DNA of 64,000 nt, from assembly GCF_001718835.1 (NCBI RefSeq), contig NZ_CP013444.1:1-64000 (forward strand), written 5' to 3'. Position 1 is the first letter of the stretch. Each line of letters opens with the position of its first letter. Both the position numbers and the translations under genes were made by a program. Below the pieces are notes generated by a model. That model was not told the DNA's origin, ran no database searches, and worked only from the letters and a program-made list of their open reading frames with translations. The DNA is from Burkholderia cepacia (GTDB lineage Bacteria > Pseudomonadota > Gammaproteobacteria > Burkholderiales > Burkholderiaceae). Positions 9,331 through 17,903 of the stretch are shown here, piece by piece.

Positions 9331-11070
9331 TCACCGGCCGGCCGTCATCGCAAGATGCTCGGCGATCGGGCCGAGCGCGAGCGCCGGCAGGAACGTCAGC
9401 AGCGTGACCAGCACCACGGTCGAGAGCAGCATGCAGACGAACAGCGGCCCGTGCGTCGGCAGCGTGCCGGCGCCGGCCGCGCGTCGCTGCTTGGCCGCGA
9501 GGGAGCCTGCGATCGCCAGCACCGGCACGATGACCGTGAAGCGGCCGAACCACATCGCGGCAGCCAGTGACGTGTTGTAGAACGCCGTGTTTGCCGACAG
9601 GCCCGCAAACGCGCTGCCGTTGTTGTTCGCGGCGGACGAGAACGCGTAGAGCATCTCGCTGAAGCCGTGCGCGCCCGGATTGCCGAGTCCGGCGACGCCG
9701 GCCGGCGTCACGGCCGCGATTGCGGTGCCGACCAGCACGATCGCCGGCGTCGCGAGAATCGCGATCGACACCATCTTCATTTCGTACGCTTCGATCTTCT
9801 TGCCGACGTATTCGGGGGCGCGCCCGATCATCAGCCCGGCGACGAACACCGCGAGCAGCACCACCATCAGCATGCTGTACAGGCCGGAACCGGGGCCGCC
9901 GAACACGACTTCGCCGGTCTGCATCAGCGCCATCGGCACGAGGCCCCCGAGCGGCGTGAACGAATCGTGCATCGCATCGACCGCGCCGTCGCCGCTGCTC
10001 GTCGACACCGTCGCGTACAGCGCCGACGACACGATCCCGAAGCGCGTCTCCTTCCCTTCCATGTTGCCGCCCGGCTGGCTCGCCGACGCGACCGTGTCGA
10101 TGCCGGGCGCACTCAGCGCCGGACCGGCAGCCTGCTCCGCCCGGATCACCATCGCGGCGGCGGCGACGAACAGCGTCAGCATCGCGGCGTAGATCGTCCA
10201 CCCCTGCCGGCGGTCCTGAATCATCGTGCCGAACGTGTGGCAGAGCGCGGCCGGAATGATCAGCATCGCCAGCATCTGCAGGAAATTCGCGAACGGTGTC
10301 GGGTTCTCGTACGGATGCGCCGAATTCGCGTTGAAGAATCCGCCGCCGTCGCCGCTCATCAGCTTGATCGATTCCTGCGACGCGACGGGCCCCATCGGCA
10401 GCGTCAGCGTGGCGGCGGGCGTCGACGAGTGCGGCTGCACGATCGCAACGTCGCGATTCGGCGCGAAATTCTGCACCACACCCTGCCCGATGAACGCCGC
10501 CGCGAACAGGGCCGCCAGCGGAACCAGCACGTAGAGCGTCATGCGCGTCAGGTCGATCCAGACATTGCCGATCGTTTTGCTGCCCCGGCGCACGAGCCCA
10601 CGAATCAGCGCGAGCATGACGACCATCCCGCTCGCCGCCGACAGGAACGCCTGCACGCCGATGCCGAGCATCTGCGTCAGGTGGCTGAGCGTCGTCTCGC
10701 CCGCATACGCCTGCCAGCTCGTATTCGTCGCGAAGCTGACGGCCGTGTTGAATGCGAGCCCCGGTTCGACGTTCGGCAAGTGCTGCGGATTGAGCGGCAG
10801 CCAGACCTGGATGCGCTGCAGCAGGTAAAGCGCAGCCGCGCCGAGCGCGTTGAACGCGACGAGCGCGACCGCATAGCGCTTCCAGTCCATTTCCTCGTCG
10901 GGGGCGACGCCCGACAGCCGGTAAATCGCGCGTTCGACGACGGCGACGCGCCGCAGCGGCCCCGGCAGGTCGCCGAGCGCGATACGGGCGATGGCTGTCC
11001 CGAGCGGTTTGACCAGAAAGGTGAGAACAAACAGGAACACGCCGACCTGTGTCCAGGCATTGCCGATCAC
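9331..11070 (-). CDS. kdpA: KdpA-like potassium-transporting subunit, orphan (no kdpB or kdpC)
   Basis: A polytopic inner-membrane protein of about 580 residues, homologous over its full length to KdpA, the K+-selective channel-like subunit of the KdpFABC pump. The pore loops are visible: SFATNTSWQAYAGE, then GGGFFNANSAHPYENP, GEVVFGGPGSGLY and FSSAANNNGSAFAG. The second filter reads SGDGGG where I would expect TNGGG. GTG 11070, behind GGGAGG, gives a KdpA-like N-terminus; ATG 11103 is the alternative start. No kdpB, kdpC or kdpDE is nearby: tdh lies beyond the 3' end, and a small membrane protein and a GNAT precede it in the same direction. It may act with subunits encoded elsewhere, as a passive K+ path, or in another role. 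Confidence 0.85.
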   Translation of the reverse strand: MIGNAWTQVGVFLFVLTFLVKPLGTAIARIALGDLPGPLRRVAVVERAIYRLSGVAPDEEMDWKRYAVALVAFNALGAAALYLLQRIQVWLPLNPQHLPNVEPGLAFNTAVSFATNTSWQAYAGETTLSHLTQMLGIGVQAFLSAASGMVVMLALIRGLVRRGSKTIGNVWIDLTRMTLYVLVPLAALFAAAFIGQGVVQNFAPNRDVAIVQPHSSTPAATLTLPMGPVASQESIKLMSGDGGGFFNANSAHPYENPTPFANFLQMLAMLIIPAALCHTFGTMIQDRRQGWTIYAAMLTLFVAAAAMVIRAEQAAGPALSAPGIDTVASASQPGGNMEGKETRFGIVSSALYATVSTSSGDGAVDAMHDSFTPLGGLVPMALMQTGEVVFGGPGSGLYSMLMVVLLAVFVAGLMIGRAPEYVGKKIEAYEMKMVSIAILATPAIVLVGTAIAAVTPAGVAGLGNPGAHGFSEMLYAFSSAANNNGSAFAGLSANTAFYNTSLAAAMWFGRFTVIVPVLAIAGSLAAKQRRAAGAGTLPTHGPLFVCMLLSTVVLVTLLTFLPALALGPIAEHLAMTAGR

Positions 11071-11148
11071 GCTGCCTCCCAGGCCGGCGCCGCCGCCCTG
11101 CATCGAATGGATTGTTTCATTTCAACGCATGCATAACGCGGCGCGCGG

Positions 11149-11595
11149 CTAGCGGAGCGGCTTGTTCTCGATCCAGTGCGGATCGAGCTGCAGGTTGAGG
11201 AGCACGAGCCAGCGCTTCGGACAGCGCGGCGCGATGCGGACCGGCTCTTCGTCGGAACCGCCGAACGCGACGAACCCGTGATCGAGAGCATGGCGGTATG
11301 CGCGCTGTGCGTCGGCCTGCAGCCAGTAGCCGACCAGCGCGCACGACATGAAGCGGAACAGCAGCAGCGTCGCGGCTTCCGGCGCGAACCCGGCCGAGAC
11401 GAGCGCGAATTCGAACGCGAGCGTCAGCAGGTGCGCGACGGCGATCGTGACGAGCGCCAGCTTCGCGAGGCCGCGCAGCCGGATCGCGGCGCGAAGGCGC
11501 GCGTTGCGCAGCGCGAGCCGCGCGGCTTCGTCCGGCGAGACGGGTGGGATGGGCGGGATGGACGAGTCGCGGCCCGGGAGCGGGTCGCGCTTCAT
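11149..11595 (-). CDS. Small membrane protein of unknown function
   Basis: 148 residues, not assigned to a family. A charged N-terminus with a Pro-rich stretch (IPPIPPVSPDEAARLA) is followed by two predicted membrane helices (about residues 45-70 and 75-95) and a soluble tail with a Trp/Leu-rich end (RWLVLLNLQLDPHWIENKP). Its start overlaps the GNAT stop by 4 bp (ATGA), and it precedes the kdpA-like gene by less than 80 bp, so all three are probably one operon. It may be an accessory of the orphan KdpA, but this is inference from position only. Confidence 0.7.
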   Translation of the reverse strand: MKRDPLPGRDSSIPPIPPVSPDEAARLALRNARLRAAIRLRGLAKLALVTIAVAHLLTLAFEFALVSAGFAPEAATLLLFRFMSCALVGYWLQADAQRAYRHALDHGFVAFGGSDEEPVRIAPRCPKRWLVLLNLQLDPHWIENKPLR

Positions 11596-12230
11596 GATGA
11601 AGCCGCTTGGCGGCGATTGGGGCGAATCGCGACGGCGCCGCGCATCGCGGCTGCGCCGTTCGTCGGGCCGACCGGCTTGCAGAGCACGGCGCTGTCATAG
11701 CCGCGGCCCGCGAAGCGCATGACGTCGATCGGCCGGAAGCCTTCGCCGACGCAGAACGCGACGAGCCGGCCGGCCTCTTGCGGCACATCGAGCGCGAGAT
11801 GGCTGGCCCGGTGCGACGCGCTCCACTGCTCGGCGAACGCGAGCAGCGATCGGCCGATGCCGCGATCCTGCCAGACCGGATCGACCGCGAGCTCGCGGAT
11901 CGTCACGACCCGGCGGCTGCGATACGGATCGCACGGCGAATCGGGATCGGACAGGCGCATCGTCACCGTCGCGACCAGGTGCGCGTTGCCGAGCGCAACG
12001 AAGCACTCGCCGGCGAGCGTGCGCTCGCGTGTTCCGGCGGCGGAACGGCCGGCGGCCGGGTATGGAAAGCCCAGTGCGCCGAGCGGTGCGAAGGCACGCT
12101 GCAGCAGCGCGGTCAGCGACTCGTACGAGTCCACGCGCGGATCGAAACGTCTCAGCACGACGCGCTCGTCGAGCTGCTTCGCGTAAGCGGCGTAGCTACG
12201 GGTGCGGCGTGCGGGTTCGGAATGCGGCAT
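11592..12230 (-). CDS. GNAT-family N-acetyltransferase
   Basis: 212 residues from ATG 12230, preceded by GAGGA at good spacing. The acetyl-CoA-binding motif A is visible (TIRELAVDPVWQDRGIGRSLL, here split at QDRGIGRS), followed by a helix around LAFAEQWSASHRASHLALDV. The family transfers acetyl groups from acetyl-CoA to amines; the substrate cannot be told. It is the first gene of the leftward operon that ends in the orphan kdpA, and is divergent from a TetR gene with two palindromic operators between them. Confidence 0.8.
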   Translation of the reverse strand: MPHSEPARRTRSYAAYAKQLDERVVLRRFDPRVDSYESLTALLQRAFAPLGALGFPYPAAGRSAAGTRERTLAGECFVALGNAHLVATVTMRLSDPDSPCDPYRSRRVVTIRELAVDPVWQDRGIGRSLLAFAEQWSASHRASHLALDVPQEAGRLVAFCVGEGFRPIDVMRFAGRGYDSAVLCKPVGPTNGAAAMRGAVAIRPNRRQAASS

Positions 12231-12339
12231 GACATCCTCAGGCCCATCAAGGTGCACGCAGTGTAGTGAGTCGCGAATGTCGGCATCAAGAAAAAATGTC
12301 GTAAAGATTGCGGACCGGCGTCGCACGCATATCGTGGTG

Positions 12340-12385
12340 GAACGATCGTTCTGCATTATTCTTGACGAGGGAGAACGATCGTTCT
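12340..12385. promoter_or_regulatory. Two identical palindromic operators with a promoter, TetR/GNAT intergenic region
   Basis: GAACGATCGTTC, a perfect 12-bp palindrome, occurs at 12340-12351 and 12373-12384 (the second extended to AGAACGATCGTTCT). The centres are 33 bp apart, about three helical turns. TTGACG at 12362-12367 and TACCGT at 12385-12390 form a possible -35/-10 pair, with the second palindrome filling the spacer. This is a classical auto-repression layout for the TetR protein that starts at 12433. Confidence 0.75.
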
Positions 12386-12432
12386 ACCGTAAACCCATCA
12401 ACTCGAACCATGACAGATCCGTTTGACCGACC

Positions 12433-13047
12433 ATGACCTCATACGAACCTCAGCCCGGGGAACCGGGCGTTCGCGACCGGCTGCTCGATGCAGCCGAAGC
12501 GCTGATCTACTCGGGCGGCATTCATGCAACCGGTGTCGATGCGATCGTCAAGCGATCCGGCGCGGCGCGAAAGAGCTTTTATTCGCATTTCGAATCGAAA
12601 GAGGCGCTGGTGGTGGCCGCGCTCGAACGTCGCGACGAGCGCTGGATGCGCTGGTTCGTCGACGCGACGCTGGCGCGCGGCAACGCACCGCGCTCGCAGT
12701 TGCTCGGCATGTTCGACGTGCTGCGCGACTGGTTCGCGCAACCCGACTTTCACGGCTGTGCGTTCCTCAACGCATCGGGCGAGATTCCCGATGCCGACGA
12801 TCCGGTGCGCGTCGTCGCACGGGCGCACAAGGCGCGCTTGCTGGCGTTCGTGCGCGAACGGCTCGACGCGCTGGCCGACGACGCGGGGATCGAGCGCCGC
12901 GGGCTTGCGCGCATTGCGCGTCAGTGGCTCGTGCTGATCGACGGCGCAATCGGCGTGGCGCTCGTCAGTGGCGATGCAAACGCCGCGCGCGATGCGCGCG
13001 CGACGGCCGAACTGCTGCTCGACGCCGTGTCGCGGCCGTCGAGGTAG
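12433..13047 (+). CDS. TetR/AcrR-family transcriptional regulator
   Basis: 204 residues. The N-terminal helix-turn-helix is clear: RDRLLDAAEALIYSGGIHA, then VDAIVKRSGAARKSFYSHF, with the usual SFY-HF recognition helix. The C-terminal ligand domain is family-typical and of unknown specificity. The paired GAACGATCGTTC palindromes just upstream are its probable operators. It probably represses itself, the downstream DUF1348 gene and possibly the divergent GNAT-kdpA operon. Confidence 0.9.
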   Translation: MTSYEPQPGEPGVRDRLLDAAEALIYSGGIHATGVDAIVKRSGAARKSFYSHFESKEALVVAALERRDERWMRWFVDATLARGNAPRSQLLGMFDVLRDWFAQPDFHGCAFLNASGEIPDADDPVRVVARAHKARLLAFVRERLDALADDAGIERRGLARIARQWLVLIDGAIGVALVSGDANAARDARATAELLLDAVSRPSR

Positions 13048-13094
13048 CAAGCTGGCCGCGGCATTGCGCGGCCGAACCCTGACTGGAGAAAACG

Positions 13095-13574
13095 ATGTCT
13101 GAATCAGCCGAAGTCCGCCCGCCCGTTCCGCCCTTCACGCTCGAAACGGCGCGCCAGAAAGTGCGCGCCGCCGAGGACGCGTGGAACACGCGCGACCCGC
13201 AGCGCGTGTCGCTCGCCTATACGCCGCAAAGCCGATGGCGCAATCGTGCGGAATTCGTGACCGGCCGCGACGAGATCGTCGGGCTGCTGCAGCGCAAGTG
13301 GGCGCGCGAGCTCGACTACCGGCTGATCAAGGAGCTGTGGGCATTCGACGGCAATCGCATCGCGGTGCGCTTTGCGTACGAATGGCATGACGATGCCGGC
13401 AACTGGTTCCGTTCGTACGGCAACGAAAACTGGGAGTTCGACGAAAACGGGCTGATGGCGCATCGTCACGCGAGTATCAACGACCTGCCGATTCGCGAAG
13501 CGGACCGGCTCTTTCACTGGCCGCTCGGTCGTCGTCCGGACGATCATCCCGGGCTGTCCGATCTCGGCCTGTAA
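13095..13574 (+). CDS. DUF1348 / NTF2-like (SnoaL-type) family protein
   Basis: 159 residues with a GGAGA ribosome-binding site. It has the NTF2-like pattern AEDAWNTRDPQRVSLAYTP, followed by the conserved run RFAYEWHDDAGNWFRSYGNE and ENWEFDENGLM. The family forms a cone-shaped cytosolic pocket of unknown substrate. It lies 47 bp after the TetR gene in the same direction and is probably its regulatory target. Confidence 0.85.
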   Translation: MSESAEVRPPVPPFTLETARQKVRAAEDAWNTRDPQRVSLAYTPQSRWRNRAEFVTGRDEIVGLLQRKWARELDYRLIKELWAFDGNRIAVRFAYEWHDDAGNWFRSYGNENWEFDENGLMAHRHASINDLPIREADRLFHWPLGRRPDDHPGLSDLGL

Positions 13575-13969
13575 GCGCGTCGCACAGTCGGACGCGGCGG
13601 CCGTGCGATCGATTGGTGAGGCAATACGGGAGCAGGTTCGGTCAAGGTGAGCGTTTTCGGGAGCAATGAAAACGCCATCGCATCTGTCGCTTCGGTGACG
13701 CAACGACACGACGCGCAGCTCACCGATCTCGTTCGGTGCGAATATGCGATGTGACACTGCCGAAATGCATGGTGGTGCGTATCGGCACGCCGTGTTTCTC
13801 ACCGCAGGCCGCATCCGGTCGAACGGATGCGCCCGTCGGTGCGCGTCGATACACCGCGCATCTCACCCGTATGCAAGATCGGCACGTCGCCGCGCCAAGC
13901 GTGCGACGCGTCGTGCCGATCACCTCACCTCTCATGCATACGGCGCAGCGTTGCCCAGCCCATCACCGG
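13575..13969. other. Gene-free gap between convergent genes, with one stray iteron
   Basis: 395 bp between the 3' ends of the DUF1348 gene and the dehydrogenase gene. Apart from the reversed iteron at 13644-13663 it holds scattered CTCACC fragments (for example near 13798 and 13857) that may be decayed repeats. I see no gene and no convincing terminator hairpin. Confidence 0.6.
13644..13663 (-). repeat. Reversed iteron copy outside the origin
   Basis: AAGGTGAGCGTTTTCGGGAG is the reverse complement of the origin repeat with one or two changes. It lies about 11 kb from the main array. Confidence 0.7.
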
Positions 13970-15055
13970 TCATCCCGCAATCCGCGTCGCGATCGCTTCG
14001 CCCACTTCCTGTGTCCCCGCGTTGCCGCCGAGATCGCGCGTATGCGGCCCCGTGCGCAGCACGTCCTCGATCGCGGCGACGATCGCATCGTGCGCCTCGC
14101 GTTCGCGGCCCGCGCCGTTGCCGAGGAAGTCGAGCATCAGGGCCGCCGACCAGATCATCGCGACCGGGTTCGCGATGTATTGCCCCGTGATGTCGGGTGC
14201 AGAGCCGTGCACGGGTTCGAACAGCGACGGAAACGCGCGGTCGGGGTTCAGGTTCGCCGACGGCGCGATGCCGATCGTGCCCGTACAGGCGGGCCCGAGA
14301 TCCGACAGGATGTCGCCGAACAGGTTCGACGCGACGACGACGTCGAAGCGGTCAGGCTGCAGCACGAAACGCGCGCACAGGATGTCGATGTGCTGCTTGT
14401 CGACGGCGATGTCGGGATAGCGTTCGGCCATCTCGGCCGTGCGTGCGTCCCACCACGGCATGCTGATCGCGATGCCGTTGCTCTTCGTCGCGACGGTGAG
14501 GCGCTTCGCGCGCCGCTGCGCGAGTTCGAACGCGAATTTCAGCACGCGCTCGGTGCCGTGGCGCGTGAAGATCGACTGCTGCATCACGATCTCGCGATCG
14601 GTGCCTTCGAACATCGTGCCGCCGACCGACGAATACTCGCCCTCGGTGTTCTCGCGCACGATCATGAAGTCGATGTCGCCCGCGCGGCGGCCGGCGAGCG
14701 GCGACGGCACGCCGTCGAACAGGCGCGCGGGCCGCAGGTTGATGTACTGGTCGAATTCGCGGCGGAACTTCAGCAGCGAGCCCCACAGCGACACGTGATC
14801 GGGCACCGTCGCAGGCCAGCCGACCGCGCCGAACAGGATCGCGTCCATGCCCGACAACTGCGCCTTCCAGTCGTCCGGCATCATCTGGCCGTGCTGCGTG
14901 TAGTAGTCGCAGCTCGCCCAGTCGATGCGGACGAAGTCGAAGCGGATGCCGAAGCGCGCGGTCACGGCATCGAGTGCGCGCAGGCCCTCGGGCATCACTT
15001 CACGGCCGATGCCGTCGCCGGGAATCACGGCAATTCTGTAGGTCCTGTCGCTCAT
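13970..15055 (-). CDS. Tartrate dehydrogenase/decarboxylase or D-malate dehydrogenase (TtuC/DmlA type)
   Basis: 361 residues of the isocitrate/isopropylmalate dehydrogenase family. The N-terminus IAVIPGDGIGREVMPEGL and the metal-binding segment NLFGDILSDLGPACTGTIG are diagnostic, with FEPVHGSAPDITG following. Members oxidatively decarboxylate D-malate or tartrate with NAD+ and a divalent cation. The divergent LysR gene 124 bp away, as in dml and ttu loci, supports this over LeuB, which would sit with leuC and leuD. The exact substrate (malate or tartrate) cannot be read from sequence. Confidence 0.85.
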   Translation of the reverse strand: MSDRTYRIAVIPGDGIGREVMPEGLRALDAVTARFGIRFDFVRIDWASCDYYTQHGQMMPDDWKAQLSGMDAILFGAVGWPATVPDHVSLWGSLLKFRREFDQYINLRPARLFDGVPSPLAGRRAGDIDFMIVRENTEGEYSSVGGTMFEGTDREIVMQQSIFTRHGTERVLKFAFELAQRRAKRLTVATKSNGIAISMPWWDARTAEMAERYPDIAVDKQHIDILCARFVLQPDRFDVVVASNLFGDILSDLGPACTGTIGIAPSANLNPDRAFPSLFEPVHGSAPDITGQYIANPVAMIWSAALMLDFLGNGAGREREAHDAIVAAIEDVLRTGPHTRDLGGNAGTQEVGEAIATRIAG

Positions 15056-15179
15056 GCGAATGCTCCTCCAGATCGATTCGGGCCGCCGCAGACCACGCGC
15101 GCAGCGGCAGATGGCCCCATTCTATTTGTTTCCATCTGGATTAAAATCGCGTGAAAGGTTAATCGACTTTCCACGAATC

Positions 15180-16103
15180 GTGAACAAATCGCCGAATCTC
15201 GACGACCTCCGGGTATTCAGCCTGGTCGTCCGCCTGACCAGCTTCAGCGCGGCCGCCGAGCAGCTCGCGGTGTCGCCCGCCTATGTCAGCAAGCGCATCG
15301 CGTTGCTCGAGGCGCAGCTCGGCACGCGCCTGCTGCATCGCTCGACCCGCCGCGTGACGGTCACGGAAGCCGGCGAGCGCGTGTTCGCGCGCGCCGAGAA
15401 GATTCTCGACGACGTCGATCATCTCGTCGAGGACGTGTCGACCACGCGTACGGTGCCGCGCGGCACGCTGCGCATTTCGAGCAGCTTCGGGTTCGGCCGG
15501 CACATCGTCGCGCCGGCGCTGCTCGACTTCACCGCGCGCTATCCGCAGCTGAACGTGCGGCTCGACCTGTTCGACCGGCTCGTCGACGTCGCGGGCGAAG
15601 GCTACGACCTCGACGTGCGCATCGGCGACGAGATTGCCGATCACCTGATCGCGCGCCGCCTCGCCGCGAACTACCGCGTGCTGTGTGCGTCGCCCGACTA
15701 TCTCGCCCGGCGCGGTACACCGCGCTCGCTCGCGGATCTCGCCTCGCACGACTGTCTTGCCATCAAGGAGCGCGATCACCCGTTCGGCGTGTGGCGGCTG
15801 AACGTGCGCGGCGAAACGGCCACGGTGAAGGTGGGTGGCGCGCTGTCGACGAACCATGGCGAGGTAGCCGTGCAATGGGCGCTGGCCGGGCGCGGCATCG
15901 TGCTGCGTTCGATCTGGGAAGCCGCGCCGCTGATCGAACGCGGTGCACTGTGTCGCGTGCTGCCGGACGCGATCCAGCCCGCGAACATCTGGGCCGTGTA
16001 TCCGGAGCGCGTTGCGGCGTCGGCCAAAGTGCGCGTGTGCGTCGACTTTCTCGCGGATGCGTTCGCGCATCTGAACGACACGGCGAACGACGGCGTCGCG
16101 TGA
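15180..16103 (+). CDS. LysR-family transcriptional regulator
   Basis: 307 residues from GTG 15180, the start that begins directly before the helix-turn-helix (LDDLRVFSLVVRLTSFSAAA, then VSPAYVSKRIALLEAQLGTR). The C-terminal periplasmic-binding-type effector domain is complete. It is divergent from the TtuC-type dehydrogenase and probably activates it in response to the substrate. In-frame codons upstream of 15180 encode sequence that does not look like the family. Confidence 0.9.
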   Translation: MNKSPNLDDLRVFSLVVRLTSFSAAAEQLAVSPAYVSKRIALLEAQLGTRLLHRSTRRVTVTEAGERVFARAEKILDDVDHLVEDVSTTRTVPRGTLRISSSFGFGRHIVAPALLDFTARYPQLNVRLDLFDRLVDVAGEGYDLDVRIGDEIADHLIARRLAANYRVLCASPDYLARRGTPRSLADLASHDCLAIKERDHPFGVWRLNVRGETATVKVGGALSTNHGEVAVQWALAGRGIVLRSIWEAAPLIERGALCRVLPDAIQPANIWAVYPERVAASAKVRVCVDFLADAFAHLNDTANDGVA

Positions 16104-16111
16104 TGCACGCC

Positions 16112-16131
16112 AAAGGTGAGCTTTTGCGGGA
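16112..16131 (-). repeat. Reversed iteron copy outside the origin
   Basis: AAAGGTGAGCTTTTGCGGGA, a one- or two-base variant of the origin repeat in reverse orientation. It lies in the short gap between the 3' ends of the convergent LysR and membrane-protein genes. Confidence 0.65.
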
Positions 16132-16158
16132 TCGTGATTCAGTGCCGCCCGCACCGGG

Positions 16159-16623
16159 TCACAGCCGGTTGTCCTTCGCGAGCGTCAGCACGCGCGCCCA
16201 GCGTTGCGCGTCGTGCTTGTCCATCATCGGCAGCTTCCATTCGCTGCGCACGCCATCGCGCACGTGCACGACGAGATGCCAGCGGCCGCCGATCGGCGCG
16301 GCCTGGCAGCCGTCGAGCTGCGACAGCGTATAGCGGCCGTCCGCGCCGTCGTGCGACAGCCACAGCAGCCCCTGCGTCGCCGACACGCGCAGCTCGCCCC
16401 ACGCGCGATGCACGACGTGGGTCCAGCCTTCTTCCTTCGTATTCGGTGCGATGTCGCGGCGGCGTTTGATCCACCAGGCGACCAGCGCGATCAGGATCGC
16501 GGCGGCGAGCACGGCGGCCGCGATCGCGACCGGCTGGCCGAACTGTGCGGCGATGACTTGAAACAGGTGAACCGCGCCCCATCCGGCAGCGACGAGCGCG
16601 AACAGTGCAATGAAAATCGGCAT
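16159..16623 (-). CDS. Membrane-anchored protein with a C-terminal beta-rich domain
   Basis: 154 residues from ATG 16623. Two N-terminal hydrophobic helices (about 1-20 and 27-47) are followed by a short basic stretch (WWIKRRRD) and a cytosolic domain of about 95 residues rich in Trp and beta-strand patterns, ending in DAQRWARVLTLAKDNRL. No family recognised. It lies 62 bp downstream of the patatin gene and may be the last gene of that operon. Confidence 0.65.
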   Translation of the reverse strand: MPIFIALFALVAAGWGAVHLFQVIAAQFGQPVAIAAAVLAAAILIALVAWWIKRRRDIAPNTKEEGWTHVVHRAWGELRVSATQGLLWLSHDGADGRYTLSQLDGCQAAPIGGRWHLVVHVRDGVRSEWKLPMMDKHDAQRWARVLTLAKDNRL

Positions 16624-16685
16624 GTCGGTTTCGGAAAGAGAAGCGGACCGGCGCAGGCAGCGCGCCGGTCCGCTCGGGCACGACG

Positions 16686-17903
16686 TCACCGCCTGCGGTG
16701 AATGTCGTGCGTCACGAAGCCCGCGTCGTTGTTGGGCAGCGCGAGGCCGTCCTTGACTGCGAGCGTCTTGCGGATGTCGTCGAGGCCCGCGGACCAGTGG
16801 TCACGCATCGTCGACAGACCGAACTGATAGTCCTTGTAGTGATGCTCGTACGCCTTCTGCTGGTAGATCAGGTGCTGGATGTTGTACTTCTTGCTGGACG
16901 ACATCGCATCGGCCTCGATGCACCAGGGATCCGCCTTGCGCTGCTCTTCCGGCACCTGCTCGAGCACGTGGCGCAGCACGTTGCGGTAACGCTGTTCGCG
17001 CTGCAGCGTGTCGGTCACGAAGCGCGTGCGGCTCGAATACTGCACGTCCTTCGTGCGCTCGGCGACGTCGGCCATCGTGCGCGGCAGCGGCCCGCGCGCG
17101 CTCCACAGGTCGACCTGGAACGCGAGCGTGTCGCGGCGCGGCCGTGCGCGCAGCACTTCCATCAGCGGCGTGTTCGACACGACACCGCCGTCCCAGTAGT
17201 ACTCGCCGTCGATCTCGACCGGCGGGAACGCGGGCGGCAGCGCGCCGGACGCCATGAAATGCTCGGGCGCCAGACGGATGCGCGAGTTGTCGAAGTACAC
17301 GAAGTTGCCGGTGCCGACGTTGACGGCGCCGACCGACACGCGCGTTTCGCCCGAATTGATCCGGTCGAAATCGCACAGCTTCAGCAGCGTCGCGCGCAGT
17401 TGCGACGTGTCGTACCAGCTGATCTTCTCCGGATGATCCGACACGCCCGGCAGCGGCGGCGGGAAGCGCGGCACGAAGAAGCCCTGCTGGCCCTGCATCA
17501 TCGCGCTCGCGGCCTGTGACGCCGTGAAGAACGTACGAACCTGGTCGATGCTGTTGAACAGCGCGAACTCGAATGCGGCCGGAACCGTCGGGAAGAACGC
17601 CGGCTTGCAGATCGTTTCCCAGAACTCGCGCAGCCGCTCGACGCGATGCTCGGGCGCATTGCCCGCGATCAGCGCGGTGTTGAGCGCGCCGATCGAGATG
17701 CCCGCGATCCAGTCGAGCGGAATGCCCGCCTCGTGCAGCCCTTCGAACACGCCGGCCTGGTACGCGCCGAGCGCGCCGCCGCCTTGCAGCACGAGCGCGA
17801 TCGTTTCGTACGGCAGCGTACGCGCGGCGGCCGGTGCGCCGGCCTCGTGATGCAGGTCCGCCGCATCGACGGCCTGCTTTTCGGTGCGGGCGTGCGGCTT
17901 CAT
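16686..17903 (-). CDS. Patatin-like phospholipase
   Basis: 405 residues with the patatin catalytic dyad: oxyanion motif LVLQGGGALGAYQAGVFEG, nucleophile elbow GISIGALN, and the aspartate in DGGVVSNTPL. A family-typical extension follows, rich in charged residues. It hydrolyses acyl esters, and some relatives act on lipids or polyhydroxybutyrate granules. Its ATG overlaps the stop of the 3-hydroxybutyrate dehydrogenase gene by 4 bp, so the two are translationally coupled. That suggests a role in releasing or handling 3-hydroxybutyrate. Confidence 0.9.
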   Translation of the reverse strand: MKPHARTEKQAVDAADLHHEAGAPAAARTLPYETIALVLQGGGALGAYQAGVFEGLHEAGIPLDWIAGISIGALNTALIAGNAPEHRVERLREFWETICKPAFFPTVPAAFEFALFNSIDQVRTFFTASQAASAMMQGQQGFFVPRFPPPLPGVSDHPEKISWYDTSQLRATLLKLCDFDRINSGETRVSVGAVNVGTGNFVYFDNSRIRLAPEHFMASGALPPAFPPVEIDGEYYWDGGVVSNTPLMEVLRARPRRDTLAFQVDLWSARGPLPRTMADVAERTKDVQYSSRTRFVTDTLQREQRYRNVLRHVLEQVPEEQRKADPWCIEADAMSSSKKYNIQHLIYQQKAYEHHYKDYQFGLSTMRDHWSAGLDDIRKTLAVKDGLALPNNDAGFVTHDIHRRR

